Counted from the first letter of the stretch, positions 1 to 10,680 are shown. The stretch is DNA of 36,388 nt from JAVBNC01 sp031551765 (GCA_031551765.1 JAVBNC010000163.1:1-36388); one strand, 5' to 3'. The notes: generated by a model not told the origin, from the letters alone. Program-made: numbers and translations.

Positions 1-11
1 TGTAAAAAAGG

Positions 12-66
12 TTCATCCCCTCCTCCGGGCCTCCTCCTCTCTTCCAAAAAACTTTGACAGGGGGGT
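12..66 (-). repeat. G-rich dispersed intergenic repeat, copy A (partial)
   Basis: Read on the minus strand, this segment runs from a CCCCCTGTCAAAG start through TTTTTTGG and a GGAGGAGG-rich block, ending in a GAACC-type arm near the window edge. It matches copies at 1055-1143 and 28256-28338 in order and spacing of blocks, but lies in the opposite orientation. The distal hairpin arm is cut or degraded at the window start. It has no coding potential. The rest of the gap before the first gene (67-158) shows nothing recognisable except an AAGGA ribosome site just before the gene at 159. Confidence 0.7.
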
Positions 67-158
67 ATGATGGTGGTCTCTTTGGCGGCGCGGCTGTTTT
101 GGCCGGGAGGACTGCCTGTTTCCATGACTGGTGTGAGGTCAGTTAACAAGGATTTGCC

Positions 159-1040
159 ATGCGCCCCGACGCTTTTGCCCATGTGACAGCCCAGGCCCTG
201 GTGCCGGAACAGCTTGTGCCGTACGTGCGGGCCGTGGGCGGCAGCACCCCGGTGCTCTGCGCGGATTGCGCGGCTTATGTGCTGGGGGAGCACGCGGTGC
301 TTATCGGCTGGCCTCTCGGCGACGAGGCATTGGCCCCGGAGCGCTCTGTTTTAGCCATGGAAAAAGCCGTGGACGCGGCCCTGGCCCTGCCGGGTGTCAA
401 ACATCTTACCGTGCTCGGCCCGGCCGTGCCGGCGCAAGCCCCTCCTGCCGCCGCAACGCATATGGACGAATACTGGAGCCTGCCTCTGCCGCCACCCCCT
501 CCGGGGCAGAAGCTGCGTTGCCTCCTGCGCCGGGCGGGGCGGGAAGCCGTTGTGGGCGTGGAAAGCTGGCGGGCGGAACACGCCGCGTTGGTGGAACAAT
601 ACCTGGCGGCCCGTGCATTCGACGAGGGCACCGTCCATATTTTCCGCTCCCTGCCCGCCTATCTCGCGGTCGCGCCGGAAGCCCTGCTTTTCGGCGCGCG
701 TTCCCCGGCGGACGGCAAGCTGCTGGCCTTCTGCGTGGGCGATTATTCCGGGTTCAGCACCGCGTTTTACATGTTCGCCTTCCGCGACCCCGCCTGCCCG
801 CCGGGCGTCTCGGACCTGCTGCTCTCCGCCCTCATCCGCGAAGGCGAAGCGCGCGGCCACACCCGCTGCAACCTGGGCCTGGGCATCAACCAGGGCATTC
901 GCTTTTTCAAGCGCAAATGGGGCGCGAAGCCCTTTCTGGCCTGCGTGGAAACGTCCTGGCCCCTCAAGGCCGCCCCCAAGGCCGAAGGCGGCCTGTGGCA
1001 GGCTTTACGCAAGCTGCTCGGCGGATCGGGCGGCAACTGA
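159..1040 (+). CDS. Putative GNAT/FemAB-like acyltransferase domain protein
   Basis: A 293-residue soluble protein with no signal peptide or membrane segment. The middle has a proline run (around residues 110-117). The C-terminal half (about 130-270) resembles the acyl-CoA N-acyltransferase fold: a predicted strand/helix pattern followed by a conserved-looking stretch INQGIRFFKRKWGAKP, the kind of ending seen in FemAB-like and DUF2156-type proteins that locate a lipid or peptide acceptor. No substrate can be named. The start ATG is preceded by AAGGA at good spacing. It is followed, after a repeat, by a radical SAM gene on the same strand; the pair may be co-transcribed, but the strong hairpin between them could reduce read-through. 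The family call is by pattern only. Confidence 0.6.
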   Translation: MRPDAFAHVTAQALVPEQLVPYVRAVGGSTPVLCADCAAYVLGEHAVLIGWPLGDEALAPERSVLAMEKAVDAALALPGVKHLTVLGPAVPAQAPPAAATHMDEYWSLPLPPPPPGQKLRCLLRRAGREAVVGVESWRAEHAALVEQYLAARAFDEGTVHIFRSLPAYLAVAPEALLFGARSPADGKLLAFCVGDYSGFSTAFYMFAFRDPACPPGVSDLLLSALIREGEARGHTRCNLGLGINQGIRFFKRKWGAKPFLACVETSWPLKAAPKAEGGLWQALRKLLGGSGGN

Positions 1041-1054
1041 AAATACTAACCCTA

Positions 1055-1143
1055 CCCCCTGACAAAGTTTTTAGGGAAAGGGGATGGGGGTCTGGGGGAA
1101 GGGGGAAAACCCTTTTTCCAAAAAGGGGTTTTCCCCTTCCCCC
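1055..1143 (+). repeat. G-rich dispersed intergenic repeat, copy B, with long hairpin
   Basis: It begins CCCCCTGACAAAGTTTTT and ends in a long stem-loop: G-rich arm 1094-1117 pairs with C-rich arm 1121-1143 (GGGGGAA..AAAACCC..TTTTT against AAAAAGGGG..TTCCCCC) with one bulged G. It belongs to the same family as 12-66 and 28256-28338. It ends about 5 bases before the ribosome site of the radical SAM gene, so the hairpin will be in that gene's leader if transcription comes from upstream. Confidence 0.75.
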
Positions 1144-1164
1144 AGCCGCCGGAGGCACACCACC

Positions 1165-2202
1165 ATGCCCAAACCGCAAGACCCCCTGGCGTCTCTGCCG
1201 GGACTTTCGCTGTGGGATTCGCTGTTGCAGATGTTCCGGGGGGAGCGGCCCCTGCGCTGTATCCAGGTGGAGGTGACGTCCCACTGTCCTGGGCGTTGCA
1301 CGTACTGCCCGCACACGATGAAAAAGGACGTCTGGCGCTCGCGGCACATGGACGCGGCGGTGTTCGCGGCGCTGTGGCCCATGCTGCGCCATATTGAGCG
1401 CGTGCATTTGCAGGGCTGGGGGGAACCGCTGCTGCACCCGCGCTTCGGGGACTTTGTGGACGTGGCGGCCAGGGCCGGGTGCGCGGCTTCCACCACCACC
1501 TGCGGCCTGGGCATGACGGACAGGACCGCCGCCATGCTGGCCGGGGGCAAGATGGACATGGTGGCTTTTTCCCTGACCGGCACGGACGAGGAAAGCAACG
1601 CCAGCCGGGAGGGCATTCCCTTTTCCACGGTCGTTGCGGCCATACGCGCGCTGCGCGAGGCCAAGGAGGCGGCCAAAAGCCGGTTGCCCGCCCTGCACCT
1701 GGCCTACCTGCTGCTGGCTTCCGGCCTGGACGCCGTGCGCCGCCTGCCTGAACTGATGCAAGATTTGGGCGTGCCCGTGGCCGTGGTCAGCACTTTGGAC
1801 TATATCGCCGCGCCCGGCATGGAAAAAGAGGCTTTCGCGCCCCACGAGCGGGACAAGATAGCCGAAGCGGACGCCGTGCTGCGGGCAGTGGCGGCGGAGG
1901 GGGCGGCCAGGGGGCTGAGCATCCACTACAGCCTGCCCTCCCCGGTGGCGGGGGCCATGTGCAGCGAGCAGGTGGACCGCTGTTTATACATGGACGCGGA
2001 GGGGCAGCTTTCCCCCTGCATTTACGTGAACCTGCCCACGGACGAGGAAGACCCGCAGCGCCGCGTCTTTGGCAAACTGGACGAAAGACCGGCGCTGGAG
2101 ATATGGAACGGCAAAGACTTCAAAGAATTCCGGCAACGCCTGGCCGCCGGGGACCCGGACCTGCCCTGCCGACACTGCCCCAAACGCTTTGAGCCGCTGT
2201 GA
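1165..2202 (+). CDS. Radical SAM / SPASM-domain protein
   Basis: A 345-residue radical S-adenosylmethionine protein. The cluster motif C-x3-C-x2-C is at residues 41, 45 and 48 (CPGRCTYC), which binds the [4Fe-4S] cluster that cleaves SAM. A cysteine-rich C-terminal region (about 260-345: CSEQVDRC, then SPC, then PCRHC) fits a SPASM/twitch auxiliary cluster domain. Such proteins often modify peptides, anaerobic sulfatase-like proteins or cofactors; the substrate here is unknown. The start at 1165 has a GGAGG site just upstream; a longer in-frame reading from 1084 would run through the repeat hairpin and is rejected. It converges on the hybrid kinase gene across a shared terminator. Confidence 0.85.
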   Translation: MPKPQDPLASLPGLSLWDSLLQMFRGERPLRCIQVEVTSHCPGRCTYCPHTMKKDVWRSRHMDAAVFAALWPMLRHIERVHLQGWGEPLLHPRFGDFVDVAARAGCAASTTTCGLGMTDRTAAMLAGGKMDMVAFSLTGTDEESNASREGIPFSTVVAAIRALREAKEAAKSRLPALHLAYLLLASGLDAVRRLPELMQDLGVPVAVVSTLDYIAAPGMEKEAFAPHERDKIAEADAVLRAVAAEGAARGLSIHYSLPSPVAGAMCSEQVDRCLYMDAEGQLSPCIYVNLPTDEEDPQRRVFGKLDERPALEIWNGKDFKEFRQRLAAGDPDLPCRHCPKRFEPL

Positions 2203-2217
2203 CGCGGCTTGCGTATA

Positions 2218-2262
2218 AAAAACGGACGCCGCTCACATTTCCCGTGGGCGGCGTCCGTTTTT
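2218..2262. terminator. Bidirectional rho-independent terminator
   Basis: The stem AAACGGACGCCGCTCAC pairs with GTGGGCGGCGTCCGTTT with a single internal mismatch, a 7-base loop, A-run on the left and T-run on the right. It sits between the convergent radical SAM gene (+) and hybrid kinase gene (-), so it can serve both. Confidence 0.85.
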
Positions 2263-2263
2263 G

Positions 2264-5200
2264 CTATGCTCCGGGGGCGGCGAGAAAACGCTGCAAGGTC
2301 TGATACAGGGACTGCACATCAATGGGCTTGGAAATGTGCCCGTTCATGCCGAGCGCAAGGCAGCGTTCCAACTCCCCTTCCATGGCGTGGGCGGTCATGG
2401 CGATAACGGGCATGGCCGCGAGGGAGGCGTCCGCCCGTATGGCGCGGGTGGCCTGATAGCCGTCCATTTCCGGCATTTGCAGGTCCATGAGCACCAGCGC
2501 GAAAGCCGGGCGCTTTTTCCGCTCCGCTATGCGTTCCAGGGCTTCCCGGCCGTTGTTGGCCAGGGTTACCTTCAGGTTGACCTCTTCCAGAAGCTCCACG
2601 GCGATCTGCTGGTTGATCAGATTGTCTTCCACCAGCAGGATTTCCTGACCGGCGAAACGGGGCGTCCCTTCCTGCACGGAAGAACCGGAGGAAACGGCGG
2701 GGCCGCCGTCCCCGGTCTTTTCGAGCATATCCCGCAGGGCGGCGCACAGGGCGGCGCGCACCAAGGGCTTGGACAGCACGGCGTCCGGCGCTGGAAGCCC
2801 CCCGGCCCCGCCCGCGTCTTCCGAACCTATTTTCGTGAGCAGCAGCACACGCGGCCGCGAAGTAAAGGGGGCGTTCCGCCAGGCTTCGCCCGTTCCCGCC
2901 GGACCGGGGGCTTCAGCATCCGCAATGACAAAGGCGTAGGGTTTTCCAGCCCTTTCCCCGGACCGGGCGCGTTCCAGGGCGGCGGCCGCGTCCGCTGCCT
3001 CATCCAGCGCGAAATCATATCCGCGCAGGGCCTCGCGCATCAGCGCGCGGACGCTGCCGTTGCCGGCCATCAGGCCCCGCAGGCCCTGCAGTTCCAGGGG
3101 GGCTTCAAAAGCGAAGCTTCCGGGCGCGACCCTGCAGGTAAAGCTCATGACCGTGCCTTTGCCGAACGCGCTCTGCACGCTTATTTCACCCTGCATCAGC
3201 TCCGCCAGCATTTTGCAGATGGCCAGGCCCAGGCCCGTGCCGCCGTATTTGCGGGTGGTGGAGGTATCGGCCTGCATGAAGGCCGAGAACAGATTGACCT
3301 GCTGTTCCTGGGTCATGCCTATGCCCGTGTCCCGCACGGTAAAGCGCAGCCACAGCGCTTCCGGCTCGCGCCTGTCCACGGAACAGTGCAGGAACACTTC
3401 GCCTTTTTCCGTGAACTTGAAAGCGTTGCTCATCAGGTTGGTCACCACCTGGGCGATGCGCACCGGGTCGCCCACCACTTCCCAGGGCACGTCGCTGTCC
3501 ACGGCGACAAGGAAATCGAGGCCCTTGTCCGCGGCGGTCTGGCTGAACAGGGCGGAGAGACGCGAGAGCATGTCGTCCACGCGCAGCGGCACCAGGTCCA
3601 GGCTCATCTTGCCCGCCTCGATTTTTGAGAAGTCGAGGATATCGTTGATGATGGACAGCAGCGCCTGGCCCGCGCTGTGGATTTTGCTCACGTAATCGTG
3701 CTGCTTGGGCGAGAGCCCGCTCCTGAGCGCCAGGTGGGCCATGCCGATGATGGCGTTCATGGGCGTGCGGATTTCATGGCTGATGGTGGCCATGAATTCA
3801 CTTTTGGCCTGGCTGACCATTTCCGCCTCTTTCAGCCGGTGGCGCTCGGTAATATCAAGGAAAAAGCCTTCAAAAACCAAGGGGCCGCCGTCGGGGTCCA
3901 GTTCCACGGCGCGGCAGCGTTCCAGCACCCAGCGCACTTCGCCGTCCTGCCGCCGGATACGGAACATGTGGGCGATGGACTGCTCCATGGAACGCCGCTC
4001 GCGGTGCACGGCCAAGGTCGCTTCCAGGTCGTCCCGGTGGACGATTTCGGCGAAACGGAAGCGTTTGTTGTCGATAAAGTCTTCCGCCGGGTAGCCGGTA
4101 AGGTCGCTGTACCCTTCGCTGAGCGTCTCAAAGACGAACCTCTCCCCTTCCCTGCGCAGGCGGAACGCGGCGCCGGGCAGGTTGGACATCAAGGTTCGGA
4201 TGCGGCGCTGGCTTTCCCGCAGCCGGTTGTGCCCGATAACCAGCGCGGCGCCGTCCCCCAGGGAAGCGCCGAAGGCCTGCTCTTCCAGCGTCCACTCACG
4301 CGGTTCCCTGTCTTCCATCATGATCACGCCCAGGAATTCGCCGCTCAAGCGGACGGGACAGCAGAGTACGCCGCGCACGCCCCGGGCCAGGAACGCGGTA
4401 GAAAGCTCGGGCAGCTCCTTGTCTTTTTCCGTGTCCGGAATCAGTATCTGCCGCGCCGTCTGGAACAGCTTGGCATAGCGGCCGTATACCGCTATGGGCA
4501 GAGAGCGGCCGCGGCTGTGCTTGCCCGTGGCGGCGTCGTAAATATCGACCTGCCGGTAGCGGTTCCCTTCCGCTATCCACAGGCTGGCCATGGCGGAAAG
4601 AGTATCCCCCGCCGTTTCGGTGATCCTGCGCAAGGCGGCGTCATTGTCTTTCCCGTTGTCCGCCAGGCGGCCGTACAGGGCTATCATCGCCTTGTTCTGC
4701 CGGGTAAGCTGCGCCTCGTTTCGCCGCAGCCTTTCCAGTATTTCACGCCGGGCGTTGGCAAGCTCGCTGACGTCGGTCACCACCTCGGCCGCGCCGATAC
4801 GCTCGCCCTCGCTGTTGTGGATGGGCCTGGCCGTCAGCAGCCAGGTGGCGCCGTTGGGCATTTCCAGCTCGCTGGTGGAAATGGCGCCGTCTTCCATGCT
4901 GCGCACCACCGGGCAGCTGTCGCAGTGCGTGTCCCTGCCGAAAGGCAGTTGGTAGCAAATTTCCCCGTAATTCTCGCGCCAGTTGATGTGGCTTTGGCTG
5001 GTGCCCAGTTTGTTGGTCCAGCGCATCCGGTAGTCCAGGTCAATGAAATAGATGCCCACCGGCAGGTCGTCCAAAATTTCCAGCTGCATCTTGACGTCCG
5101 GGTCCAGGCGCCGCTTTTCGCCCCGCTGCTCCGTGATGTCCTGCATCACGCCCGCCACGGCGTTAGACCCGGCCGGCGAAAGAATGTGGCGGACAAAACA

Positions 5201-5479
5201 GGGGCCGTTCCCCGTGAACAGTTCATGTTCCCAGGAAACACCCCGGCCGCTTGCGAGGGTGGAGCGGATATGGTGGAGGAGCAAAGGATAGGATTTCCCG
5301 AACAGCCTGGAGGTCGCGTCCCCATGGTTCAGGGCGGCGGCATCCAGGCCGGTCAGGTGGGCGCAGGGGTCCTGCCAGGAAAACACCAGTACGCCGTTGT
5401 CGTCCGCAACGTTGTACGCCACAGCGCCGAGCAGACGCAACGCCAGGCCCGGCGCGAAAGGGTCTTGTTGTAAGGACAT
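2264..5479 (-). CDS. PAS-PAS-GAF-PAS hybrid histidine kinase with two receiver domains
   Basis: A 1071-residue cytoplasmic sensor kinase with no clear membrane segment. Order: PAS-like (about 10-115), PAS (about 130-240) carrying a cysteine cluster CYQLPFGRDTHCDSCP at 175-190, GAF (about 270-415), PAS (about 425-548), dimerisation/phosphoacceptor domain with His568 (SHEIRTP), HATPase domain (N box near 681-690, DTGIGM at 717-722, GGTGLGLAI at 746-754), then two receivers. The last receiver (945-1065) is canonical with EDN and phospho-acceptor Asp999 (LMDLQMP). The first receiver (800-915) keeps an Asp (854) and Lys (904) but has lost the acidic pair at its start, so it is probably degenerate. 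No partner response regulator lies nearby. Confidence 0.92.
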   Translation of the reverse strand: MSLQQDPFAPGLALRLLGAVAYNVADDNGVLVFSWQDPCAHLTGLDAAALNHGDATSRLFGKSYPLLLHHIRSTLASGRGVSWEHELFTGNGPCFVRHILSPAGSNAVAGVMQDITEQRGEKRRLDPDVKMQLEILDDLPVGIYFIDLDYRMRWTNKLGTSQSHINWRENYGEICYQLPFGRDTHCDSCPVVRSMEDGAISTSELEMPNGATWLLTARPIHNSEGERIGAAEVVTDVSELANARREILERLRRNEAQLTRQNKAMIALYGRLADNGKDNDAALRRITETAGDTLSAMASLWIAEGNRYRQVDIYDAATGKHSRGRSLPIAVYGRYAKLFQTARQILIPDTEKDKELPELSTAFLARGVRGVLCCPVRLSGEFLGVIMMEDREPREWTLEEQAFGASLGDGAALVIGHNRLRESQRRIRTLMSNLPGAAFRLRREGERFVFETLSEGYSDLTGYPAEDFIDNKRFRFAEIVHRDDLEATLAVHRERRSMEQSIAHMFRIRRQDGEVRWVLERCRAVELDPDGGPLVFEGFFLDITERHRLKEAEMVSQAKSEFMATISHEIRTPMNAIIGMAHLALRSGLSPKQHDYVSKIHSAGQALLSIINDILDFSKIEAGKMSLDLVPLRVDDMLSRLSALFSQTAADKGLDFLVAVDSDVPWEVVGDPVRIAQVVTNLMSNAFKFTEKGEVFLHCSVDRREPEALWLRFTVRDTGIGMTQEQQVNLFSAFMQADTSTTRKYGGTGLGLAICKMLAELMQGEISVQSAFGKGTVMSFTCRVAPGSFAFEAPLELQGLRGLMAGNGSVRALMREALRGYDFALDEAADAAAALERARSGERAGKPYAFVIADAEAPGPAGTGEAWRNAPFTSRPRVLLLTKIGSEDAGGAGGLPAPDAVLSKPLVRAALCAALRDMLEKTGDGGPAVSSGSSVQEGTPRFAGQEILLVEDNLINQQIAVELLEEVNLKVTLANNGREALERIAERKKRPAFALVLMDLQMPEMDGYQATRAIRADASLAAMPVIAMTAHAMEGELERCLALGMNGHISKPIDVQSLYQTLQRFLAAPGA

Positions 5480-5506
5480 GCCGCGAATTCCCCCGGATAG
5501 CGTATA

Positions 5507-5536
5507 TTTTTACCATACGCCAGGGGAGCATGGCAA
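5507..5536 (-). promoter_or_regulatory. Candidate promoter of the hybrid kinase gene
   Basis: On the minus strand TTGCCA is followed after 18 bases by TAAAAA, about 28 bases before the kinase start codon. The -10 matches only 4 of 6 positions, so this is tentative. A GGGGGAA stretch just before the ATG may act as the ribosome site. Confidence 0.35.
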
Positions 5537-5549
5537 ACGGAATAGCGGC

Positions 5550-5603
5550 GGGAAAAACCGGAGAGCGTGAGACGCCGGACAAATGCGGCGTCCCACGCTC
5601 TCC
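5550..5603 (-). terminator. Rho-independent terminator of the ftsH-folP-cdaA-cdaR operon
   Basis: A long stem, GGAGAGCGTG-x-GACGCCG paired with CGGCGTC-x-CACGCTCTCC (5560-5577 with 5586-5603) and an 8-base loop. Read on the minus strand it is followed by GG and five T residues, so it terminates minus-strand transcription arriving from cdaR. Confidence 0.75.
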
Positions 5604-5627
5604 GTGGCTGTCGCTGAAGGGTTTCTA

Positions 5628-5761
5628 GAGCATTTCAACTTTTAAATTGTCTAGCGGATGAAATGCTCTGGCGTTGCGAAACGCAGTGCAGCAACGCCCG
5701 CGAGATTGGCGTAGGCGGGCCTTGCCCGCCGTTAAGCGACAATCTCATAGCGAAATTGCTC
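5628..5761. mobile_element. MITE-like inverted-repeat element E1 flanked by TA
   Basis: A 134-bp segment bounded by CTAG at both ends (TA at 5626-5627 and 5762-5763). Terminal sequences read inward are GAGCATTTCAAC and GAGCAATTTCGC, imperfect inverted repeats. Inside are three further hairpins: AGAGCATTTCA/TGAAATGCTCT, GGCGTTGC/GCAACGCC and GAGATTG..GGCGGGC/GCCCGCC..CAATCTC. It has no transposase. CTAG/TA flanks are typical of IS630/Tc1-type insertion, so it may be a non-autonomous derivative; that link is inference. The left-hand TA plus first G of the element, read on the minus strand, is the TAG stop of cdaR. Confidence 0.6.
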
Positions 5762-6720
5762 TAGTCCTGCAGGGTCACCGTCACGTCTTTGGGCGTTACG
5801 GACTTAAGGCTGCAGTTTTCCGGCAACAGCACCTTTACCGGCAGGTGCGGCGCGCCTTTCGCGCCCTCCGGCGGGGTGACGGTGGCCACTATGGTGGCCA
5901 GAAGCTCCTGCTTGCCGACCAGGGATTCCGGCACGGCCACTTCCAGCGTGACGCGCGGCGGGACGATTTTCACGCTCTGGCCGGGGGGCACATCCACAGT
6001 GACCTGCCGCGTGAGGCGTATGACTTTGGTGCGCACGCCCACGTCCAGGTCCAGCAGCACTTTCGCCGGTTCCACCGTCACTTCGTCCGGCACGGGAATG
6101 GGCACCAGCAGCTCGTTCAGGCCCGCCCTGGTGCCGTTGCCCAAAGCCACGGGAACCTTGATGGAATTCAGCCGCTGCACCAGGCTTTCCGGGCCGCGCA
6201 CCGTCGCCGTGGACGGCGTCATGCGCAGGGACTTGACGAAAAAGTCCCCGGACAGGGTTCCTTCAAAGGAGGAATCCAACTCTACCTTGCGCGATTCCAG
6301 GGAGTCCGTCACCACCTGGAAACGGGAAGGGCTGATGTCCATGACTTCGAACGCGCTGGGGAAAGGCAGCATGGCCGGGGTGATGGTGATGGTGTTGGTG
6401 CCTTTGACCAGGTTCGCAAGATCGATGGACACGGAAAAAGGCCGTTCCATGAACGTTCTGCTCAGGCCTTTGGCCGCGCGCACGCGCACGGAAACCTTGT
6501 TGATCAGCCCGTTGCGGATAATCAGATTGGGCGGCGCGCTTTTGAATTCCACGCGCACGTCCACCCAGGTTTCGATTTTGTCGCGCACGGTAACCATGTA
6601 CCAGAGCGTGACGGCCATGGAAAAAGCGATCAGCAGATACTGCCAGCGCACGGAGGCCAAAGAGGACCCCAGGGCGCGCAGTGCCGAAAAAGGGCTGGAA
6701 TGGTGCGGTGCGGCGTTCAT
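5761..6720 (-). CDS. cdaR: YbbR-domain protein, regulator of CdaA
   Basis: A 319-residue protein with one N-terminal membrane helix (about 21-45, WQYLLIAFSMAVTLWYMV) and an extracytoplasmic region of repeated beta-rich YbbR units (about 50-315). In Firmicutes, CdaR is encoded with CdaA, binds it and tunes its diadenylate cyclase activity. Here the ATG overlaps the cdaA stop (ATGA, 4 nt), supporting translational coupling. Its TAG stop is formed at the edge of element E1, yet the C-terminus looks natural. In many bacteria glmM follows; here it does not. The gene symbol rests on context and domain, with no test of function. Confidence 0.85.
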   Translation of the reverse strand: MNAAPHHSSPFSALRALGSSLASVRWQYLLIAFSMAVTLWYMVTVRDKIETWVDVRVEFKSAPPNLIIRNGLINKVSVRVRAAKGLSRTFMERPFSVSIDLANLVKGTNTITITPAMLPFPSAFEVMDISPSRFQVVTDSLESRKVELDSSFEGTLSGDFFVKSLRMTPSTATVRGPESLVQRLNSIKVPVALGNGTRAGLNELLVPIPVPDEVTVEPAKVLLDLDVGVRTKVIRLTRQVTVDVPPGQSVKIVPPRVTLEVAVPESLVGKQELLATIVATVTPPEGAKGAPHLPVKVLLPENCSLKSVTPKDVTVTLQD

Positions 6721-7493
6721 GAGTGGGCCTCCATGGCGGTGGCGAGCGCGCGGCGCAGCCTGGACGCGTCAAGGCTGGCGCTGAGCTTGCCGTGCAGCGC
6801 CACGCAGGCGGTGCCGCGTTCTTCCGAAACCACCACGACCACGGCGTCCGTTTCCTCGGTAATGCCTATGGCCGCCCGGTGCCTGGTGCCGTAGTCCTGC
6901 TTGCCCTGCACCAGCGTGGTCAGGGGCAGGATGCAGCCCGCCGCGCTGAGCAGGTCGCCGCGCAGCACCACGGCGCCGTCGTGCAGAGGGCTGCCATCCC
7001 AGAAAATGGTGATCAGGAGTTCCTTGCTGACCCTGGCCTGGATATCCACCCCGCCCTGGGCCATGTCGCCCAGAGGGACGTTGCCCTCCAGCACGATAAG
7101 CGCGCCTATGCGGCGCTGGGCCATATACAGGGCGGCGGCCACCACTTCCTCTATCACATCCTCGTGCCGCTTCTGGCGGCCCAGAAGCGAAAGGAAGAAG
7201 CTCCGGCTGGAACCCATGTAGGTCAGGCCCATGCGGATGTCGCGCTGGAACACGATAATGACGATGAGCACCAGGGAGCTGAGAAAGGTGCCCAGCAGCC
7301 AGGTGGTGGTGTTCAGCCCCAGCGGCCGGATGAGGAAGAAAAAAATGATCAGCAGGAACAGACCGTGAATGGCGGCCACGGCGCGGGTGCCCTGCACAAA
7401 GATAATGACCCGGTACAGAATGACCGTCACCAGCAGGATATCCACCGCGTCGCGCCAGCTCACGACCACGTTGTCCAGAAAAGGAATAGGCAT
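6717..7493 (-). CDS. cdaA: Diadenylate cyclase CdaA (c-di-AMP synthase)
   Basis: A 258-residue membrane-bound enzyme that makes cyclic di-AMP from two ATP. Three N-terminal membrane helices occupy about residues 10-85 (ILLVTVILYRVIIFV, LFLLIIFFFLI, FLSSLVLIVIIVF). The DisA_N catalytic domain (about 95-250) shows both active-site motifs: DGA at 172-174 (LHDGAVVL) and RHR at 204-206 (GTRHRAAIG). The ATG at 7493 with GAGG upstream is preferred to an in-frame TTG at 7511, which lacks a ribosome site. It lies 39 bases after folP and overlaps cdaR by 4 nt. c-di-AMP usually governs potassium and osmolyte balance and envelope stress, but targets are not visible here. Confidence 0.93.
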   Translation of the reverse strand: MPIPFLDNVVVSWRDAVDILLVTVILYRVIIFVQGTRAVAAIHGLFLLIIFFFLIRPLGLNTTTWLLGTFLSSLVLIVIIVFQRDIRMGLTYMGSSRSFFLSLLGRQKRHEDVIEEVVAAALYMAQRRIGALIVLEGNVPLGDMAQGGVDIQARVSKELLITIFWDGSPLHDGAVVLRGDLLSAAGCILPLTTLVQGKQDYGTRHRAAIGITEETDAVVVVVSEERGTACVALHGKLSASLDASRLRRALATAMEAHS

Positions 7494-7532
7494 GCGGGCC
7501 TCAGTTTTCAAAAAATCAGCGGGAAGATCCCG

Positions 7533-8401
7533 TTACCGTCCATCCTCTTGCGCCAGGGCCTGGGCCAGGCGCAGGGCGGCCAGCGCACCGGCCGCGTCGT
7601 GCACCCGGTGCGCCAGCACTCCGGAACGCCACAACAGGGCAGTGCCCGTCTGGGTCGCCGCATCGCGCGCTTCCAGGGGCAGCCCCAACAGGGAACCCAG
7701 AAAGCTTTTTCGCGATATGCCCATATACAGCGGTCTGCCCAAGCTTTGCAACCGTTTGATGCAACGTATAAGCTCCAGATTTTGCTCCAGGTTTTTGCCG
7801 AAACCTATGCCCGGGTCCAGGGCTATGTGTTCCTCCGGCAGGCCGGCGGCCGTAAGCAGGGCCATCTGGCGCTCGAAAAAACGCAGCACCGCCTCCACCA
7901 CATCGGGGTAGTCCGCGTGTTTTTGCATGACAGCGGGAGGGGCCGGGGAATGGGTGAGCACATAGCCCGGCTTGTACGCGGCCACGGTTTCGGCCATGGC
8001 CGGGTCAAAGCTGGCCCCGGAAATGTCGTTGACCATGTCCGCCCCGGCTTCCAGGGCGGCCCGGGCCGTGACCGCGCGCCAGGTGTCCGCGGAAATAAGG
8101 GGAAAGGGGCCGGCGGAAGATGCCGCGCGCAGGGCCTTAAGCCCGCTGATGACCGGCAGGATGCGGGCGCATTCCACGTCCTCGCTCACGGGCGCGGCGC
8201 CCGGCCGGGTGGATTCGCCGCCTATGTCCAGGATGTGCGCGCCTTCCGCAGCCAGCCGCCGCGCATGGGCCAGCGCCTGTTCCGGGGAGGCGTGGCTGCC
8301 GCCGTCGGAAAAGGAGTCCGGTGTGGCGTTGACGATGCCCGCGACAAGAAAGGGGGCGGAGCCTATGTCTCCGCCCCCTCTCACCCGCCATACAGGCCGG
8401 G

Positions 8402-8405
<4 letters not shown>
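7533..8405 (-). CDS. folP: Dihydropteroate synthase
   Basis: A 290-residue TIM-barrel enzyme that joins p-aminobenzoate to the pterin pyrophosphate in folate synthesis; it is the sulfonamide target. Family signatures are present: VNATPDSFSDGG at 25-36, DIGGESTRPGA at 60-70, a DPGIGFGKN loop in the middle and GISRKSF towards the C-terminus. Its ATG overlaps the ftsH stop by 4 nt (ATGA). The ftsH-folP order is widespread in proteobacteria. Length is normal and nothing looks damaged. Confidence 0.95.
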
Positions 8406-10384
<1,979 letters not shown>

Positions 10385-10450
10385 GGGAAACCTCCGTTAG
10401 GATAAGCCAGCGCGCGGCCGGTTTTCAGCTTGTCGAGTCTGGTATCTGAT

Positions 10451-10479
10451 ACTGTAATCCGTGGGGAGCGTTTTGACAA
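10451..10479 (-). promoter_or_regulatory. Candidate sigma70-type promoter of ftsH operon
   Basis: On the minus strand TTGTCA (5 of 6 matches), 17-base spacer, TACAGT (4 of 6), 66 bases ahead of the ftsH ATG. Confidence 0.5.
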
Positions 10480-10565
10480 TGATTCGGGCGCAAAGAAAAA
10501 TCACAAGCGCTCCCTTAACGCGCTCGAACAGCGAGCGCCTATGTGAACTCTTTCTACAAGATATA

Positions 10566-10610
10566 GATAACGTTTTCCAACTATATTTTCAAAAATAAGA
10601 TAACGTTTTC
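10566..10610. promoter_or_regulatory. Two palindromic GATAACGTTTTC candidate operators
   Basis: GATAACGTTTTC occurs at 10566-10577 and again at 10599-10610, 33 bases apart (about three helical turns). Each is a near-palindrome around a central CG (GAwAACGTTwTC), the shape of LacI/GalR-type sites. A related AAAACGTTTT palindrome sits upstream of the second YeiH permease at 12928-12937. No regulator gene is visible in the window. Confidence 0.45.
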
Positions 10611-10651
10611 TATATATCTCCGGATTGACAAAGAAAATTCTCTATGCAACC

Positions 10652-10680
10652 TTGAAACAACGAGTAAATTATTATATTAT
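10652..10680 (+). promoter_or_regulatory. Candidate promoter of the first YeiH permease operon
   Basis: TTGAAA (5 of 6), 17-base spacer, TATTAT (5 of 6), in the AT-rich gap. It would give a leader of roughly 175 bases before the ATG at 10863. Confidence 0.45.

Noticed and set aside
1084..1164. Upstream start for the radical SAM gene
   Set aside because: The extension lies inside repeat hairpin copy B and encodes a low-complexity peptide; the ATG at 1165 has a good ribosome site.
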